In this document: piece after piece, positions 6,939-15,104 of the stretch
How positions within the stretch are numbered: position 1 is the first letter of the stretch
Layout of the letters: each line of letters begins with the position of its first letter
DNA from: Streptomyces montanisoli
GTDB taxonomy: Bacteria > Actinomycetota > Actinomycetes > Streptomycetales > Streptomycetaceae
Assembly (NCBI RefSeq): GCF_017813245.1
Contig: NZ_JAGIQL010000065.1
Coordinates: 1-34,525 of the forward strand
Length of the DNA: 34,525 nucleotides
Direction: 5' to 3'
The notes under the pieces: generated by a model
What the model saw: only the letters and a program-made list of their open reading frames with translations
Database searches by the model: none
What the model was told of the DNA's origin: nothing
Program-made: the position numbers and the translations under genes

Positions 6939-8951
6939 ATGTCTGCGATCCCCGGTGGCACGACCGCCTTCCACGACCTGCACACGTTCCTCGCCCAGCC
7001 TCGCGTCAACTCCCTTGCGCTGTCCGCCGACTGTGGCCGACTCGTCGCCACCGTGCAGCGGCTGTCGGAGGACCGGACCAGGTTCGTTCCCGAGCTGTGG
7101 GAGATCGATCCGGCCGGTGAGCGCGAGGCGCTGCGCCTGACCCGGTCGGGGAAGGGCGAGTCCGGGCCCGCGTTCGGCCCGGACGGGGTGCTGTACTTCC
7201 TGTCGGAACGCGAGGACGACAGCGAGGAGGTCAAGCACGAGGGTGCCGCCCTGTGGGCGCTGCCCGGGCGTGGTGAGGCCGCCGTCGTGGCCCGGCACCC
7301 GGGCGGGATCACCGCGTTCACCGTCGCCCGGGACTCCGGCGCGCTGGCCCACACCGCCGGGCTGCTGCCCGGCGCCGCCGACGCCGATGCGCACGGCAAG
7401 CTGCGCACGGCGCGTGGGGACGCGAAGGTCACCGCGATCCTGTACGAGGCCGGGCCGACCCGCGCCTGGGACCGCGATCTCGGCCCCGAGACACAGCACA
7501 CCTTCGTGCGCGCGGGGGCCGAGGGCGCCGTGGTCGACGCCGGTGAGCAGGGCGTCGGCCTCGAGCACCCCGGGGACGTGGCGCTGTCGCCCGACGGGAC
7601 GCGAGTGGCCTACACCCGGTTCGTAACCGGCCCGGTGCCCGCCGAGAACCGCACCGCCGTGGTGGTGGCGGACGCGGCCACCGGCGAGGAGGTCTTCGTC
7701 ATGGGCGATGCGGAGCACGTCTACGAGGCGCCCGTGTTCACGCACGACGGCTCGGCGGTCGTGTGCTCGCGGATGACGTGGCCGACTTACGAAGAATCGA
7801 TGGACATGACGCTCGTCCGGGTCGGCGTGGACGGCGGCGAGGCCGTCGATCTGCTGCCCGGGTTCGACAACTGGCCTGTCGGCGCCGTCTGTTCTCCGGT
7901 CGACGACGCCCTCTTCTTCGCGGCCGATGTGGAGGGACACGCGCCCGTCTTCCGGCGGGACGCGGACGGCACCGTGACCCGGCTCACCGCCTCGGGCGCG
8001 TACGGCTCGCTCTGCGTGGCCCCCGACGCGCGGACGCTGTACGCGCTGCGCAACGCGATCGACTCGCCGCCGCGGCCTGTCAGGTTCGAGGCCGGCATCG
8101 CCGACCAGACTCCGGTCGGGTTGCCCGCCCCCGGTGCGTTCGACGCGCTGCCGGGCAGCCTCACCGAGGTGCAGGCCGACGCGGTGGACGGGTACCGGCT
8201 GCGCGGCTGGCTCGTGCTGCCCGAGGGCGCGTCGGCCGACAACCCCGCGCCACTGCTCGTCGCCGTGCACGGCGGGCCGCAGGGCAGCTGGAACGGCTGG
8301 ACCTGGCGGTGGAACCCGTGGCCGTTCGCGGCCCGCGGCTACGCGGTGCTGCTGCCCGACCCTGCACTGTCGACCGGCTACGGTCAGCAGGGCCACCGGC
8401 GCGGCTGGGGGCAGTGGGGCGGGGTCCCGTACACGGACGTGATGGCGCTGACCGACGCAACCGAGGCCCGTGACGACATCGATGCCGCGCGCACCGCGCT
8501 CGGGGGCGGCTCCTACGGCGGCTACATGGCCAACCGGGTCGCCACGAGGACCGATCGGTTCAAGGCGATCGTGAGTCACGCGGGCCTGTGGGACCTACGG
8601 TCCTTCCAGGGCGACACCGATGCGCCCTGGTACTTCCAGTGCATCTTCGGGGACCCGGTGACCCGGCCCGAGCGGTACGAGGCGCACTCCCCGTACCTGG
8701 ACGCCGCGAAGATCCGTACGCCGATGCTGGTCATCCACGGCGCGAAGGACTTCCGCGTGCCGGTCGGCCAGGGCGCCGCGCTCTTCCAGGATCTGCAGCG
8801 GTTCGAGGTGCCTGCGAAGTACCTGTACTTCCCGGACGAGAACCACTGGATCCTCTCCCCGGGCCACATCCAGGTCTGGTACGAAGCGTTCCTGAACTTC
8901 CTCGACCACCACGTCCTCGGTGCCGAGTGGAAGCGGCCCGGACTACTGTGA
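6939..8951 (+). CDS. S9 family serine peptidase (prolyl oligopeptidase / acylaminoacyl-peptidase type)
   Basis: This 670-residue protein has an N-terminal beta-propeller (residues about 15-400, with blades such as SPDGTRVAYTRF and FTHDGSAVVCSR) and a C-terminal alpha/beta-hydrolase domain. The catalytic triad is readable: S525 in GGGSYGGYMANR, D604 in GAKDFRVPV and H636 in DENHWIL. HGGPQGSWNGWTWRWNPW supplies the oxyanion region. These enzymes cleave short peptides or N-acylated peptides in the cytoplasm; there is no signal peptide from ATG 6939. The start was chosen because the propeller begins soon after it and because an imperfect -10 lies seven bases upstream. The frame extending left to 6807 lacks family similarity. 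It appears to be a single-gene unit. Confidence 0.9.
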   Translation: MSAIPGGTTAFHDLHTFLAQPRVNSLALSADCGRLVATVQRLSEDRTRFVPELWEIDPAGEREALRLTRSGKGESGPAFGPDGVLYFLSEREDDSEEVKHEGAALWALPGRGEAAVVARHPGGITAFTVARDSGALAHTAGLLPGAADADAHGKLRTARGDAKVTAILYEAGPTRAWDRDLGPETQHTFVRAGAEGAVVDAGEQGVGLEHPGDVALSPDGTRVAYTRFVTGPVPAENRTAVVVADAATGEEVFVMGDAEHVYEAPVFTHDGSAVVCSRMTWPTYEESMDMTLVRVGVDGGEAVDLLPGFDNWPVGAVCSPVDDALFFAADVEGHAPVFRRDADGTVTRLTASGAYGSLCVAPDARTLYALRNAIDSPPRPVRFEAGIADQTPVGLPAPGAFDALPGSLTEVQADAVDGYRLRGWLVLPEGASADNPAPLLVAVHGGPQGSWNGWTWRWNPWPFAARGYAVLLPDPALSTGYGQQGHRRGWGQWGGVPYTDVMALTDATEARDDIDAARTALGGGSYGGYMANRVATRTDRFKAIVSHAGLWDLRSFQGDTDAPWYFQCIFGDPVTRPERYEAHSPYLDAAKIRTPMLVIHGAKDFRVPVGQGAALFQDLQRFEVPAKYLYFPDENHWILSPGHIQVWYEAFLNFLDHHVLGAEWKRPGLL

Positions 8952-9227
8952 CCGCGGGCAGGCCTCGGATCAGCCCGGGATCGGGGCCGGCGGTGACGTT
9001 GGCGAACAGGCAGCGCGACCCCGGGAAGTATGCGTGCAGGGCCGGCGCCCGTTGCCTTCGCGGTCCGACAGGGACCGGATCGTCGCCCTCCTGGACGACG
9101 GGCCAGTGGTTCGGTGGCCGTCGATCTGCGGCGCGGGCCGCACCCGGGCCCCAGAATGACGTACCGCGCGGTCCGAGGACCGGCGCGCACTCGTCAGTCG
9201 CGCCGCGGCCTACGCGATCATTGCGGG

Positions 9228-10247
9228 ATGACTGACACGCACCAAAGCCGCCTGCGGGACTTCGGCCACCGGATCGGCCGTCTGGAGCCCGGTGACCGGA
9301 ACGCGATCACGGATGTGGCCGGGGTCCTGGTGGGCCAGAGCACCGTCGTCGACGGCGAGAAGGGCATCTACTCCGGTGTCACCGCCATCGTGCCGACCGC
9401 TCTCACCGAGGCCGGAGCGCCCAGCCTCCCCGCCGGGCTCCACGTCGGCAACGGCTACGGGAAGTTCGTCGGTGCCACTCAGGTCATGGAGCTGGGCGAG
9501 CTGGAGACGCCCGTCCTGCTGACGGCCACCCTGTCCACCTTCCGTGTCGCCGACGCCCTGCTGAGCTGGCTGCTCGACCGGGCGCACGAGCCGCTCGTGT
9601 CGGTGAACCCGGTGGTCGGCGAGGTCAACAACGGCTGGCTCTCGACCGGAGACCCGCGCCCCGTCACCGCAGGCCACGTGTACGCCGCACTGGACGGAGC
9701 GGGCACCGAGGTGCAGATGGGCAACGTCGGCGGCGGCACCGGAGCCTGCGCCCTGGGATTCAAGGCGGGCATCGGCAGCGCTTCGCGCCGGGTGGAGCTG
9801 TCCGGCCGCGCGGCGACGGTCGGTGCGCTCGTCCAGGCGAACATGGGCGGCGACCTCCGCCTTCCTTGGGGCACCGTCACGCCCGAGAGCCTGGGATCAC
9901 GCAGGGCAGGACCCTCCTCCCAGCGTGGGTCCTGTGTCGTGGTGCTGGCGCTCGACATCGCCTGCGGCGCGCTGCAGCTCTCCCGGATCGCGGCCCGGGG
10001 CGTCCTCGCCCTCGGCCGTGTCGGCGCCTCCTACAGCCACGGCAGCGGCGACTACGGCCTGGCGTTCTCCGCCGTCCCCTCCGACAGCCCCAGGACGCTG
10101 ACGCCGGCGGAGCTGGACACCGTGTTCGCGGCCGCCCTGGAGTCCGTGGAGGAAGCGGTCATCGACGCCCTGCTCGCCGCACGCACCATCCGCACACCGG
10201 GCGGACACGAGGCCGTCGCCCTGCCGCACGAGGTGCTCCGGCCGTGA
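9228..10247 (+). CDS. P1 family peptidase (DmpA-type self-processing L-aminopeptidase / D-esterase)
   Basis: This 339-residue protein belongs to the DmpA/BapA family of N-terminal-nucleophile aminopeptidases. The N-terminus has ITDVAGVLVGQSTVVDGEKG. The mid-region has VGEVNNGWLS and MGNVGGGTGACALGFKAG, both family hallmarks. Autocleavage is expected between G234 and S235 in QRGSCVVVLALD, giving an alpha chain of about 234 residues and a beta chain of about 105 that starts with the catalytic serine. The family removes N-terminal L-residues or hydrolyses D-amino-acid esters and amides, and some members degrade beta-peptides. GATCAT at 9216-9221 lies six bases before the ATG, so initiation may be leaderless. 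The preceding spacer (8952-9227) holds no supported gene. Confidence 0.88.
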   Translation: MTDTHQSRLRDFGHRIGRLEPGDRNAITDVAGVLVGQSTVVDGEKGIYSGVTAIVPTALTEAGAPSLPAGLHVGNGYGKFVGATQVMELGELETPVLLTATLSTFRVADALLSWLLDRAHEPLVSVNPVVGEVNNGWLSTGDPRPVTAGHVYAALDGAGTEVQMGNVGGGTGACALGFKAGIGSASRRVELSGRAATVGALVQANMGGDLRLPWGTVTPESLGSRRAGPSSQRGSCVVVLALDIACGALQLSRIAARGVLALGRVGASYSHGSGDYGLAFSAVPSDSPRTLTPAELDTVFAAALESVEEAVIDALLAARTIRTPGGHEAVALPHEVLRP

Positions 10248-10316
10248 GGCAGTCCGGCACTTCCGGCTGTTCGGTGCGGCGCGCGCCGTTCGCGCGAACC
10301 TGACAGTGCTCCGCAA

Positions 10317-10360
10317 GGGGCCGGTCCTGCGACTGCCGCGACGACTGCCGGTCCGGCCCC
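10317..10360 (+). terminator. Hairpin terminator after the P1 peptidase
   Basis: GGGGCCGG at 10317-10324 pairs with CCGGCCCC at 10353-10360, followed by GCTTTC. The loop is long (28 bases). The hairpin starts about 70 bases after the peptidase stop. Confidence 0.5.
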
Positions 10361-10401
10361 GCTTTCGTGCCGAACCGGGGCTTGCCCCCGTCCCGTCGCG
10401 C

Positions 10402-10930
10402 TCATCGTCGAGTCGGCGACGGGTTCTCGCCGCGGAGCCGGCGTAGCCGTCGGCGGTGCGCCCTTCGGGCTTTCCGGCTGCGGGCTCGTGGACGCTGCGG
10501 AGGCGGACCCGGACACCATCGTCGTCCACACCCAGCTCGGCACCACCACCCCCGGGCCCCACCTGCCTGGCCGCCGTCAAGCGGTTCGAGAAGGAGAACC
10601 CCGGGCTGCGGATCAAGAACCTGATCAACGGCGGCGACCTGCCCCAGGTGTACGAGACCTCCCGGCCGGCCCGCAAGGAAGCCGACGTCGTCATGGTCGA
10701 TCGGCGCTGGCAAGTGGACGGACCCGAAGGGGCGGCTGCGCGCCTTCCCCTACTTCACCACCAGCCGGCCCGGATCATCCAGACCTTCCTGACCACGGAC
10801 GAGGCGATCCACGCCTGCAGAACCGGCGACTTCGGCAGTCGCGGCGCGCGTGAGGGCATCGACCGCTTCGTCACGCTGCACGACGCCGGGGTGTTCGCGG
10901 GCAAGGCCCCGGCACGGCCGTGCGATCCCG
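10402..10930 (+). pseudogene. Decayed extracellular sugar-binding lipoprotein (ABC transporter substrate-binding protein)
   Basis: Pieces of one protein appear in order but in different frames. SSSRRRVLAA (signal peptide n-region) is in the frame of 10402. GAGVAVGG...GLSGCGLVDAAEADP, with an LSGC lipobox and continuing DTIVVHTQLGTT, is in the frame of 10434. CLAAVKRFEKENPGLRIKN, then NGGDLPQVYETSR and EADVVMVD, is in the first frame again. GKWTDPKGRLRAFPYFTT, from 10709, is in the third frame. FLTTDEAIHACRTGDFG and REGIDRFVTLHDAGVFAGKA are back in the first. This order fits the N-terminal third plus scraps of a family-1 sugar-binding protein of about 430 residues. At least four frameshifts and internal deletions make it non-functional. 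A hydrophobic piece at 10920-11000 (VAMVLGGVLVGAPYFVRVL) may belong to something else. Confidence 0.8.
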
Positions 10931-11091
10931 GTCGCGATGGTGCTCGGCGGGGTGCTGGTCGGAGCCCCGTACTTCGTCCGGGTGCTCCGGCAGTCCCGCG
11001 TGACGCCGGGCCGCGCCGGAAGCCGCACCGCGCCCGAGCCCGTACGCGCCCGAGCCAGTCACGCTTTCATCCGGCTTCCGCCCCGTTTCCG

Positions 11092-11103
11092 TACCCTGGC
11101 AGC
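11092..11103 (+). promoter_or_regulatory. Probable -10 element for a leaderless sirtuin transcript
   Basis: TACCCT at 11092-11097 fits TANNNT and is followed by six bases and then ATG at 11104. No ribosome-binding site precedes the start. No clear -35 is seen. Confidence 0.5.
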
Positions 11104-12009
11104 ATGCGCATACGCCCGACTCTGAGCTGGACCCCCGCCGAGGACCTGCCGCCGGGCACCACGGATCTCGCACCGGTCGTCGACGCGCTGAGCGCCGGCG
11201 GCGTGCTGGTGCTCAGCGGGGCGGGCATCTCCACCGAGTCGGGCATCCCCGACTACCGCGGCGACGGCGGGAGCCTGAGCCGGCACACCCCGATGACGTA
11301 CCAGAGCTTCACGGCGACAGCCGGGGCCAGGCGCCGGTACTGGGCGCGCAGCCACCTCGGCCGGCGCTCCTTCGCCCGCGCCCGCCCCAACGCCGGGCAC
11401 CGGGCGGTGGCCGCGTTCGCACGGCACGGCGCGCTCTCGGGGGTGATCACGCAGAACGTCGACGGCCTGCACCAGGCGGCCGGCAGTGAGGGCGTCGTGG
11501 AACTCCACGGGAGTCTCGACCGTGTGCTCTGCCTCTCCTGCGGGGCGTTCAGCGCCCGTCATGAACTCGCCGGGCGTCTGGAAGCGGCCAACGTGGGTTT
11601 CGAGCCGGTCGCCGCCGGGATCAACCCGGACGGCGACGCCGATCTGACCGACGAGCAGGTCGTGGGCTTCCGCGTGGTGCCGTGCCTGGACTGCGGGGGC
11701 GTCCTCAAGCCGGACGTGGTCTTCTTCGGGGAAACGGTTCCGCCGGCGCGGGTCGAGCACTGCCGCGAGCTGGTACGCCGGGCGACGTCGCTGCTGGTGC
11801 TCGGGTCCTCGTTGACGGTGATGTCCGGGTTCCGGTTCGTGCGCCAGGCGGCCGAGGCCGGAAAGCCGGTGCTGATCGTCAACCGGGATCCGACCAGGGG
11901 TGATCCGCATGCCGTCACCCGGGTCGCGCTGCCCTTGGGCACGTCGTTGACGACGGTGGCCGATCGACTGGGCGTCACGCTCGACGGCGGGCCCGCACAG
12001 ACCGTTTGA
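11104..12009 (+). CDS. NAD-dependent protein deacylase, Sir2 family (class II-like sirtuin)
   Basis: This 301-residue protein has the full sirtuin signature: GAGISTESGIPDYR (residues 39-52, NAD binding), QNVDGLH (117-123), catalytic H135 in ELHGSL, a zinc ribbon of C143, C146, C194 and C197 (CLSCG and CLDCG), and KPDVVFFGE followed by LGSSL. The spacing between the two Cys pairs (about 48 residues) is longer than in bacterial CobB and resembles SIRT4-like class II proteins, which include actinobacterial members. The enzyme removes acyl groups from lysines in the cytoplasm using NAD+. The ATG follows a TACCCT -10 by six bases, so it is probably leaderless. The long frame that continues upstream through the pseudogene is accidental. 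Its stop is only 12 bases from the convergent HTH gene. Confidence 0.93.
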   Translation: MRIRPTLSWTPAEDLPPGTTDLAPVVDALSAGGVLVLSGAGISTESGIPDYRGDGGSLSRHTPMTYQSFTATAGARRRYWARSHLGRRSFARARPNAGHRAVAAFARHGALSGVITQNVDGLHQAAGSEGVVELHGSLDRVLCLSCGAFSARHELAGRLEAANVGFEPVAAGINPDGDADLTDEQVVGFRVVPCLDCGGVLKPDVVFFGETVPPARVEHCRELVRRATSLLVLGSSLTVMSGFRFVRQAAEAGKPVLIVNRDPTRGDPHAVTRVALPLGTSLTTVADRLGVTLDGGPAQTV

Positions 12010-12021
12010 CCGCCGTATGAC

Positions 12022-12729
12022 CTAGGAGATGCCGCGTTCGCCCAGCCGGTCCCAGAAGTGCTGCTGGATGTCCGCCAGGTACGCGGCGCCCGCACGCCCG
12101 GCGTTGTGCGAGCTGCTGCCCTCGCCCCAGTTCGTGCTGGCCGCCATGAGGGTCTGGTACCCCTTGTGGACGTGCGCCAGCGCGTCCTGCACATCCCGCT
12201 TGGGCAGGCCGACCGTCTCGCGCACCGGACCTACATAGCCCTGCCAGCGCGTGGTGGCGGCGCTGACCAGCATCTCGGTCAGCCGCGGCGCACGGCCGGT
12301 GAACCTGATCAGTGAGGACAGCGGCAGAGCCAGCGCGTCGGCCAGCTCCGCCGCCTGCCGGTCGTTGCCGTCCCACCGCCCGTCGTTCTCGGCACGCTGG
12401 TAGACGGCGACGTCCATGCCGATGGCCATGGCGAGATCGACGACGCCGATGCCCCGCGCGAGGCGGTACTCGCGCAGCGTGCGCGGGACGCCGAGCAGTT
12501 CGCCCGGCGCGCACCACAGCGCACCGGCCAGCGCGGTCAGTTCCTTCTCGGTGGGACGATCGCGCCCCTGCTCCCAGGCGATGACGGTCGCGGTCGGGAC
12601 CTGAACGCCGTATGCGGCACGAAGGGCATGGGCGACGTGAGCGGGGGTCATGCCGAGCGCTTCACGCATGCGTCGCGCGGCCCCGGCGTCGAAGGGCGGT
12701 GTGCCCGCCGTTCCTGCCGTCGTGTTCAC
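12022..12729 (-). CDS. Helix-turn-helix (XRE-like) DNA-binding protein
   Basis: From GTG 12729 this is a 235-residue protein with two HTH-like segments. One is near residues 20-70 (RRMREALGMTPAHVAHALRAAYG, ending VIAWEQGRDRPTEKELTALA) and the other near 85-130 (LREYRLARGIGVVDLAMAIGMDVAVYQRAENDGRW). Both resemble XRE repressor domains. The C-terminal region ends QQHFWDRLGERGIS and has no function I recognise. This architecture occurs widely in Streptomyces as an unnamed regulator. The GTG lies six bases after TACGGT, a good leaderless -10, so it is preferred to the ATG at 12753. A 10-bp palindrome (GCGCATGCGC, 12749-12758) sits just upstream and could be an autoregulatory site. Confidence 0.75.
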   Translation of the reverse strand: MNTTAGTAGTPPFDAGAARRMREALGMTPAHVAHALRAAYGVQVPTATVIAWEQGRDRPTEKELTALAGALWCAPGELLGVPRTLREYRLARGIGVVDLAMAIGMDVAVYQRAENDGRWDGNDRQAAELADALALPLSSLIRFTGRAPRLTEMLVSAATTRWQGYVGPVRETVGLPKRDVQDALAHVHKGYQTLMAASTNWGEGSSSHNAGRAGAAYLADIQQHFWDRLGERGIS

Positions 12730-12741
12730 GGGCACACCGTA
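12730..12741 (-). promoter_or_regulatory. Probable -10 element for a leaderless HTH-gene transcript
   Basis: On the minus strand TACGGT (complement of 12736-12741) is followed by GTGCCC and then the GTG start at 12729. This is the spacing expected when the transcript begins at the start codon. Confidence 0.5.
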
Positions 12742-12844
12742 GGTGACGCGCATGCGCCGCGCCTACAGTGCGGAGCACCAAGACTCGCCCCGAGCGCCAC
12801 GGCGGAAGTCCGTAGGAACGTACGGGGAGCCGACGGGCAGTGGC

Positions 12845-12886
12845 CAGTGGGCAGCCCGGGCGTACCGCCGCCCGGGCTGCCCACTG
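12845..12886. terminator. Very strong 18-bp perfect hairpin in a divergent intergenic region
   Basis: CAGTGGGCAGCCCGGGCG (12845-12862) and CGCCCGGGCTGCCCACTG (12869-12886) are exact complements around the six-base loop TACCGC. The stability is that of a transcription terminator, but no U-tract follows. It lies between two divergent genes, so neither flanking gene needs it. It may insulate the cellulase from upstream transcription or mark a lost gene. Confidence 0.6.
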
Positions 12887-12947
12887 TGATGCTGAACGAT
12901 GCCAAGACGTTCAGGAGTTGCACGAACCGGTGGAGAGTGAAAACCAA

Positions 12948-12961
12948 TGGGAGCGCTCCCA
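12948..12961 (+). promoter_or_regulatory. CebR operator, perfect match, upstream of the cellulase
   Basis: TGGGAGCGCTCCCA is a perfect 14-base palindrome and identical to the known binding site of CebR, the LacI-family repressor of cellulose and cello-oligosaccharide genes in Streptomyces. CATAAT at 12959-12964 overlaps its right end and would be a good -10, so CebR binding should block RNA polymerase. The cellulase start is about 310 bases downstream, which implies a long 5' leader if this promoter is used. Confidence 0.88.
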
Positions 12962-13091
12962 TAATCGGCGGCATGTCAGGGGCCCGTCAAGTGGTCGGCG
13001 ACTCCTGAACGATGGATTTGAGGCAAAGTCGGCCGAAGTCCCGTGCCCTCTGTTCATCGCCCCCGCCGAGCGCTACCTTCACTCGCACCAG

Positions 13092-13105
13092 TGGGAGCGA
13101 TTCCA
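13092..13105 (+). promoter_or_regulatory. Second, imperfect CebR-like box
   Basis: TGGGAGCGATTCCA matches 12 of 14 positions of the CebR consensus and lies 144 bases downstream of the perfect box, in the cellulase leader. It may be a secondary site. Confidence 0.5.
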
Positions 13106-13271
13106 GCAGACGGCGCGTCCGCCATGACGCGAAGCGCTGCCAGGGGTCGCTCATGCGACACCTCCCGCGTTCAGGACTTTTACGCCGTCCGCAGTCCGGC
13201 CGCGCCCTCCCGGGCGCGATCGCGCATCCGCACGTGCAGCACGTCCGTCCCACAGGAGGGAAAACACGCTC

Positions 13272-15005
13272 ATGAACCGCAAGAGATCAGCGGTGTTCGC
13301 CGCCCTCACTCTCGTCGCCGGAAGCTCCTGCATGGCGCTCGGCGCCGCGCCGGCGAGTGCCGGTGCCGCCTCCGTGCCCTGCACCGTCGACTACCAGATC
13401 CAGAACCAGTGGCCGACCGGGTTCACCGCCGCCGTCACCGTCACCAACAACGGCGCGGCGAAGTCGAATTGGTCGCTGAAGTGGTCCTACGCCGGCGATC
13501 AGAAGGTCACCGGCGGCTGGAGTGCGCGGATCCAGCAGAGCGGCGCCGCCGTGACCGCGACCAACGAGAGCTACAACGGATCGCTCGCCACCGGTGGCTC
13601 GGTCGGCTTCGGCTTCCAGGGCACCTACAGCGGCGCCAACGCCGTGCCCACCACCTTCACCCTCGACGGGGTGACCTGCAACGTCGACGACGGAAGCGGC
13701 GGCGACGGTGGTGACGGTGGTGACGGCGGCGGCGGTACCACCGACCCGAGCGGCCGCGTCGACAACCCGTACGCCGACGCCAAGGTCTACGTGAACCCCG
13801 AGTGGTCCGCGCACGCCGCAGCCGAACCGGGTGGCAGCCGCGTCTCCGACGAGCCCACCGCCGTCTGGCTCGACAGCATCGGCACGATAGCGGGCGTGGA
13901 CGGCGCGATGGGGTTGCGAGACCACCTCGACGCGGCCCTGACGCAGAAGGGCTCGGGCGAGTTGGTCGTCCAGCTGGTCATCTACGACCTGCCGGGACGC
14001 GACTGCGCCGCTCTCGCCTCCAACGGCGAGCTCGGGCCCACCGAGATCGACGCGTACGAGACGCAGTACATCGACCCGATCGCCTCGATCCTCGCCGACC
14101 CGAAGTACGCCGGCCTGCGGATCTCCACCATCGTCGAGCCCGACTCCCTGCCCAACCTGGTCACCAACGCCGGCGGCACCGACACCACCACCGAGGCGTG
14201 CACGACCATGAAGTCCAACGGCAACTACGAGAAGGGCGTCAGCTACGCCCTGGAGAAGCTCGGCGCCATCCCGAACGTGTACAACTACATCGACGCCGCC
14301 CACCACGGCTGGCTCGGCTGGGACACCAACCTGAACCCCGCCGTCCAGGAGTTCCACAAGGTCGCCACCACCAACGGCGCCAGTGTGAACGACGTCGCGG
14401 GCTTCATCGTCAACACCGCCAACTACAGCGCCACCACGGAGCCGTACGTCAAGGTCACCGACAGCGTGAACGGGCAGACGGTGCGCCAGGCGAAGTGGGT
14501 GGACTGGAACAACTACGTGGACGAGCAGTCCTACGCCCAGGCGCTGCGCGGCAAGCTCGTCGCGGCCGGCTTCAACTCCGGTACGGGCATGCTGATCGAC
14601 ACCTCGCGCAACGGCTGGGGCGGCTCCGCGAGGCCGGCCGGCGCGGGCCCGACGACCTCGGTGGACGACTACGTCGACGGCGGCCGTATCGACCGCCGCA
14701 TCCACGTCGGCAACTGGTGCAACCAGAGCGGCGCGGGCCTCGGCGCACGGCCGACGGCCGCCCCCGCCGCCGGGATCGACGCCTACGTCTGGGCCAAGCC
14801 CCCGGGCGAGTCGGACGGGGCGAGCTCCGCGGTCCCGAACGACGAGGGCAAGGGCTTCGACCGGATGTGCGATCCGACGTACGGAGGCAACGCCCGCAAC
14901 GGCAACAACCCCACGGGCGCGCTGCCGGACGCTCCGCTGGCCGGGCACTGGTTCTCCGCGCAGTTCCAGCAGCTGATGAAGAACGCCTACCCGCCGCTGT
15001 CATGA
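13272..15005 (+). CDS. Secreted glycoside hydrolase family 6 cellulase (cellobiohydrolase type) with N-terminal CBM2
   Basis: This 577-residue secreted enzyme has a Sec signal peptide (residues 1 to about 30, cut near APASA-GA) and a CBM2 cellulose-binding module (about 34-137). C37 and C136 close the CBM2, with exposed Trp in NQW, NWSLKW and GGW. A Gly/Asp/Thr linker (139-160, GGDGGDGGDGGGG) leads to a GH6 catalytic domain (about 163-577). D244 in IYDLPGRDCAA and D291 in TIVEPDSLPN are the GH6 catalytic acids. YIDAAHHGWLGWDTN is another signature. The long loops and overall build resemble exo-acting Cel6B of Thermobifida, which releases cellobiose by inversion, so cellobiohydrolase is preferred over endoglucanase. 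AGGAGGG lies 11 bases before the ATG. CebR-like boxes upstream predict induction by cello-oligosaccharides. Confidence 0.94.
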   Translation: MNRKRSAVFAALTLVAGSSCMALGAAPASAGAASVPCTVDYQIQNQWPTGFTAAVTVTNNGAAKSNWSLKWSYAGDQKVTGGWSARIQQSGAAVTATNESYNGSLATGGSVGFGFQGTYSGANAVPTTFTLDGVTCNVDDGSGGDGGDGGDGGGGTTDPSGRVDNPYADAKVYVNPEWSAHAAAEPGGSRVSDEPTAVWLDSIGTIAGVDGAMGLRDHLDAALTQKGSGELVVQLVIYDLPGRDCAALASNGELGPTEIDAYETQYIDPIASILADPKYAGLRISTIVEPDSLPNLVTNAGGTDTTTEACTTMKSNGNYEKGVSYALEKLGAIPNVYNYIDAAHHGWLGWDTNLNPAVQEFHKVATTNGASVNDVAGFIVNTANYSATTEPYVKVTDSVNGQTVRQAKWVDWNNYVDEQSYAQALRGKLVAAGFNSGTGMLIDTSRNGWGGSARPAGAGPTTSVDDYVDGGRIDRRIHVGNWCNQSGAGLGARPTAAPAAGIDAYVWAKPPGESDGASSAVPNDEGKGFDRMCDPTYGGNARNGNNPTGALPDAPLAGHWFSAQFQQLMKNAYPPLS

Positions 15006-15024
15006 CCCGCGGCGCGTAGCCGAT

Positions 15025-15090
15025 CCGCCGGGGCCCGGACCCCGGGGCCCGGAGCCCGGGTCATGGGCTCCGGGTCATGGGCCCCGGCGG
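15025..15090. terminator. Nested bidirectional hairpin terminator between cellulase and VOC gene
   Basis: Outer arms CCGCCGGGGCCC (15025-15036) and GGGCCCCGGCGG (15079-15090) are perfectly complementary. Inside them GGAGCCC (15051-15057) pairs with GGGCTCC (15065-15071). CCGGGTCATGGGC also occurs twice in tandem (15056 and 15070). It lies between two convergent genes and can serve both. Confidence 0.75.
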
Positions 15091-15104
15091 ACCGCACAAG
15101 ACAC

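Noticed and set aside
8952..9227. Possible transposase remnant (LPSRSDRDRIVALLDDGPV) before the P1 peptidase
   Set aside because: It faintly recalls the helix-turn-helix of IS630-type transposases, but it is too short and has no catalytic part, inverted repeats or target duplication.
12987..13155. Small minus-strand ORF across the cellulase leader
   Set aside because: No recognisable domain or ribosome-binding site, and it covers the second CebR-like box. The region is better explained as a leader.
13701..13740. Short tandem repeat (GGTGGTGAC-like) in the cellulase gene
   Set aside because: It encodes the Gly/Asp linker between CBM2 and GH6 and needs no other explanation.
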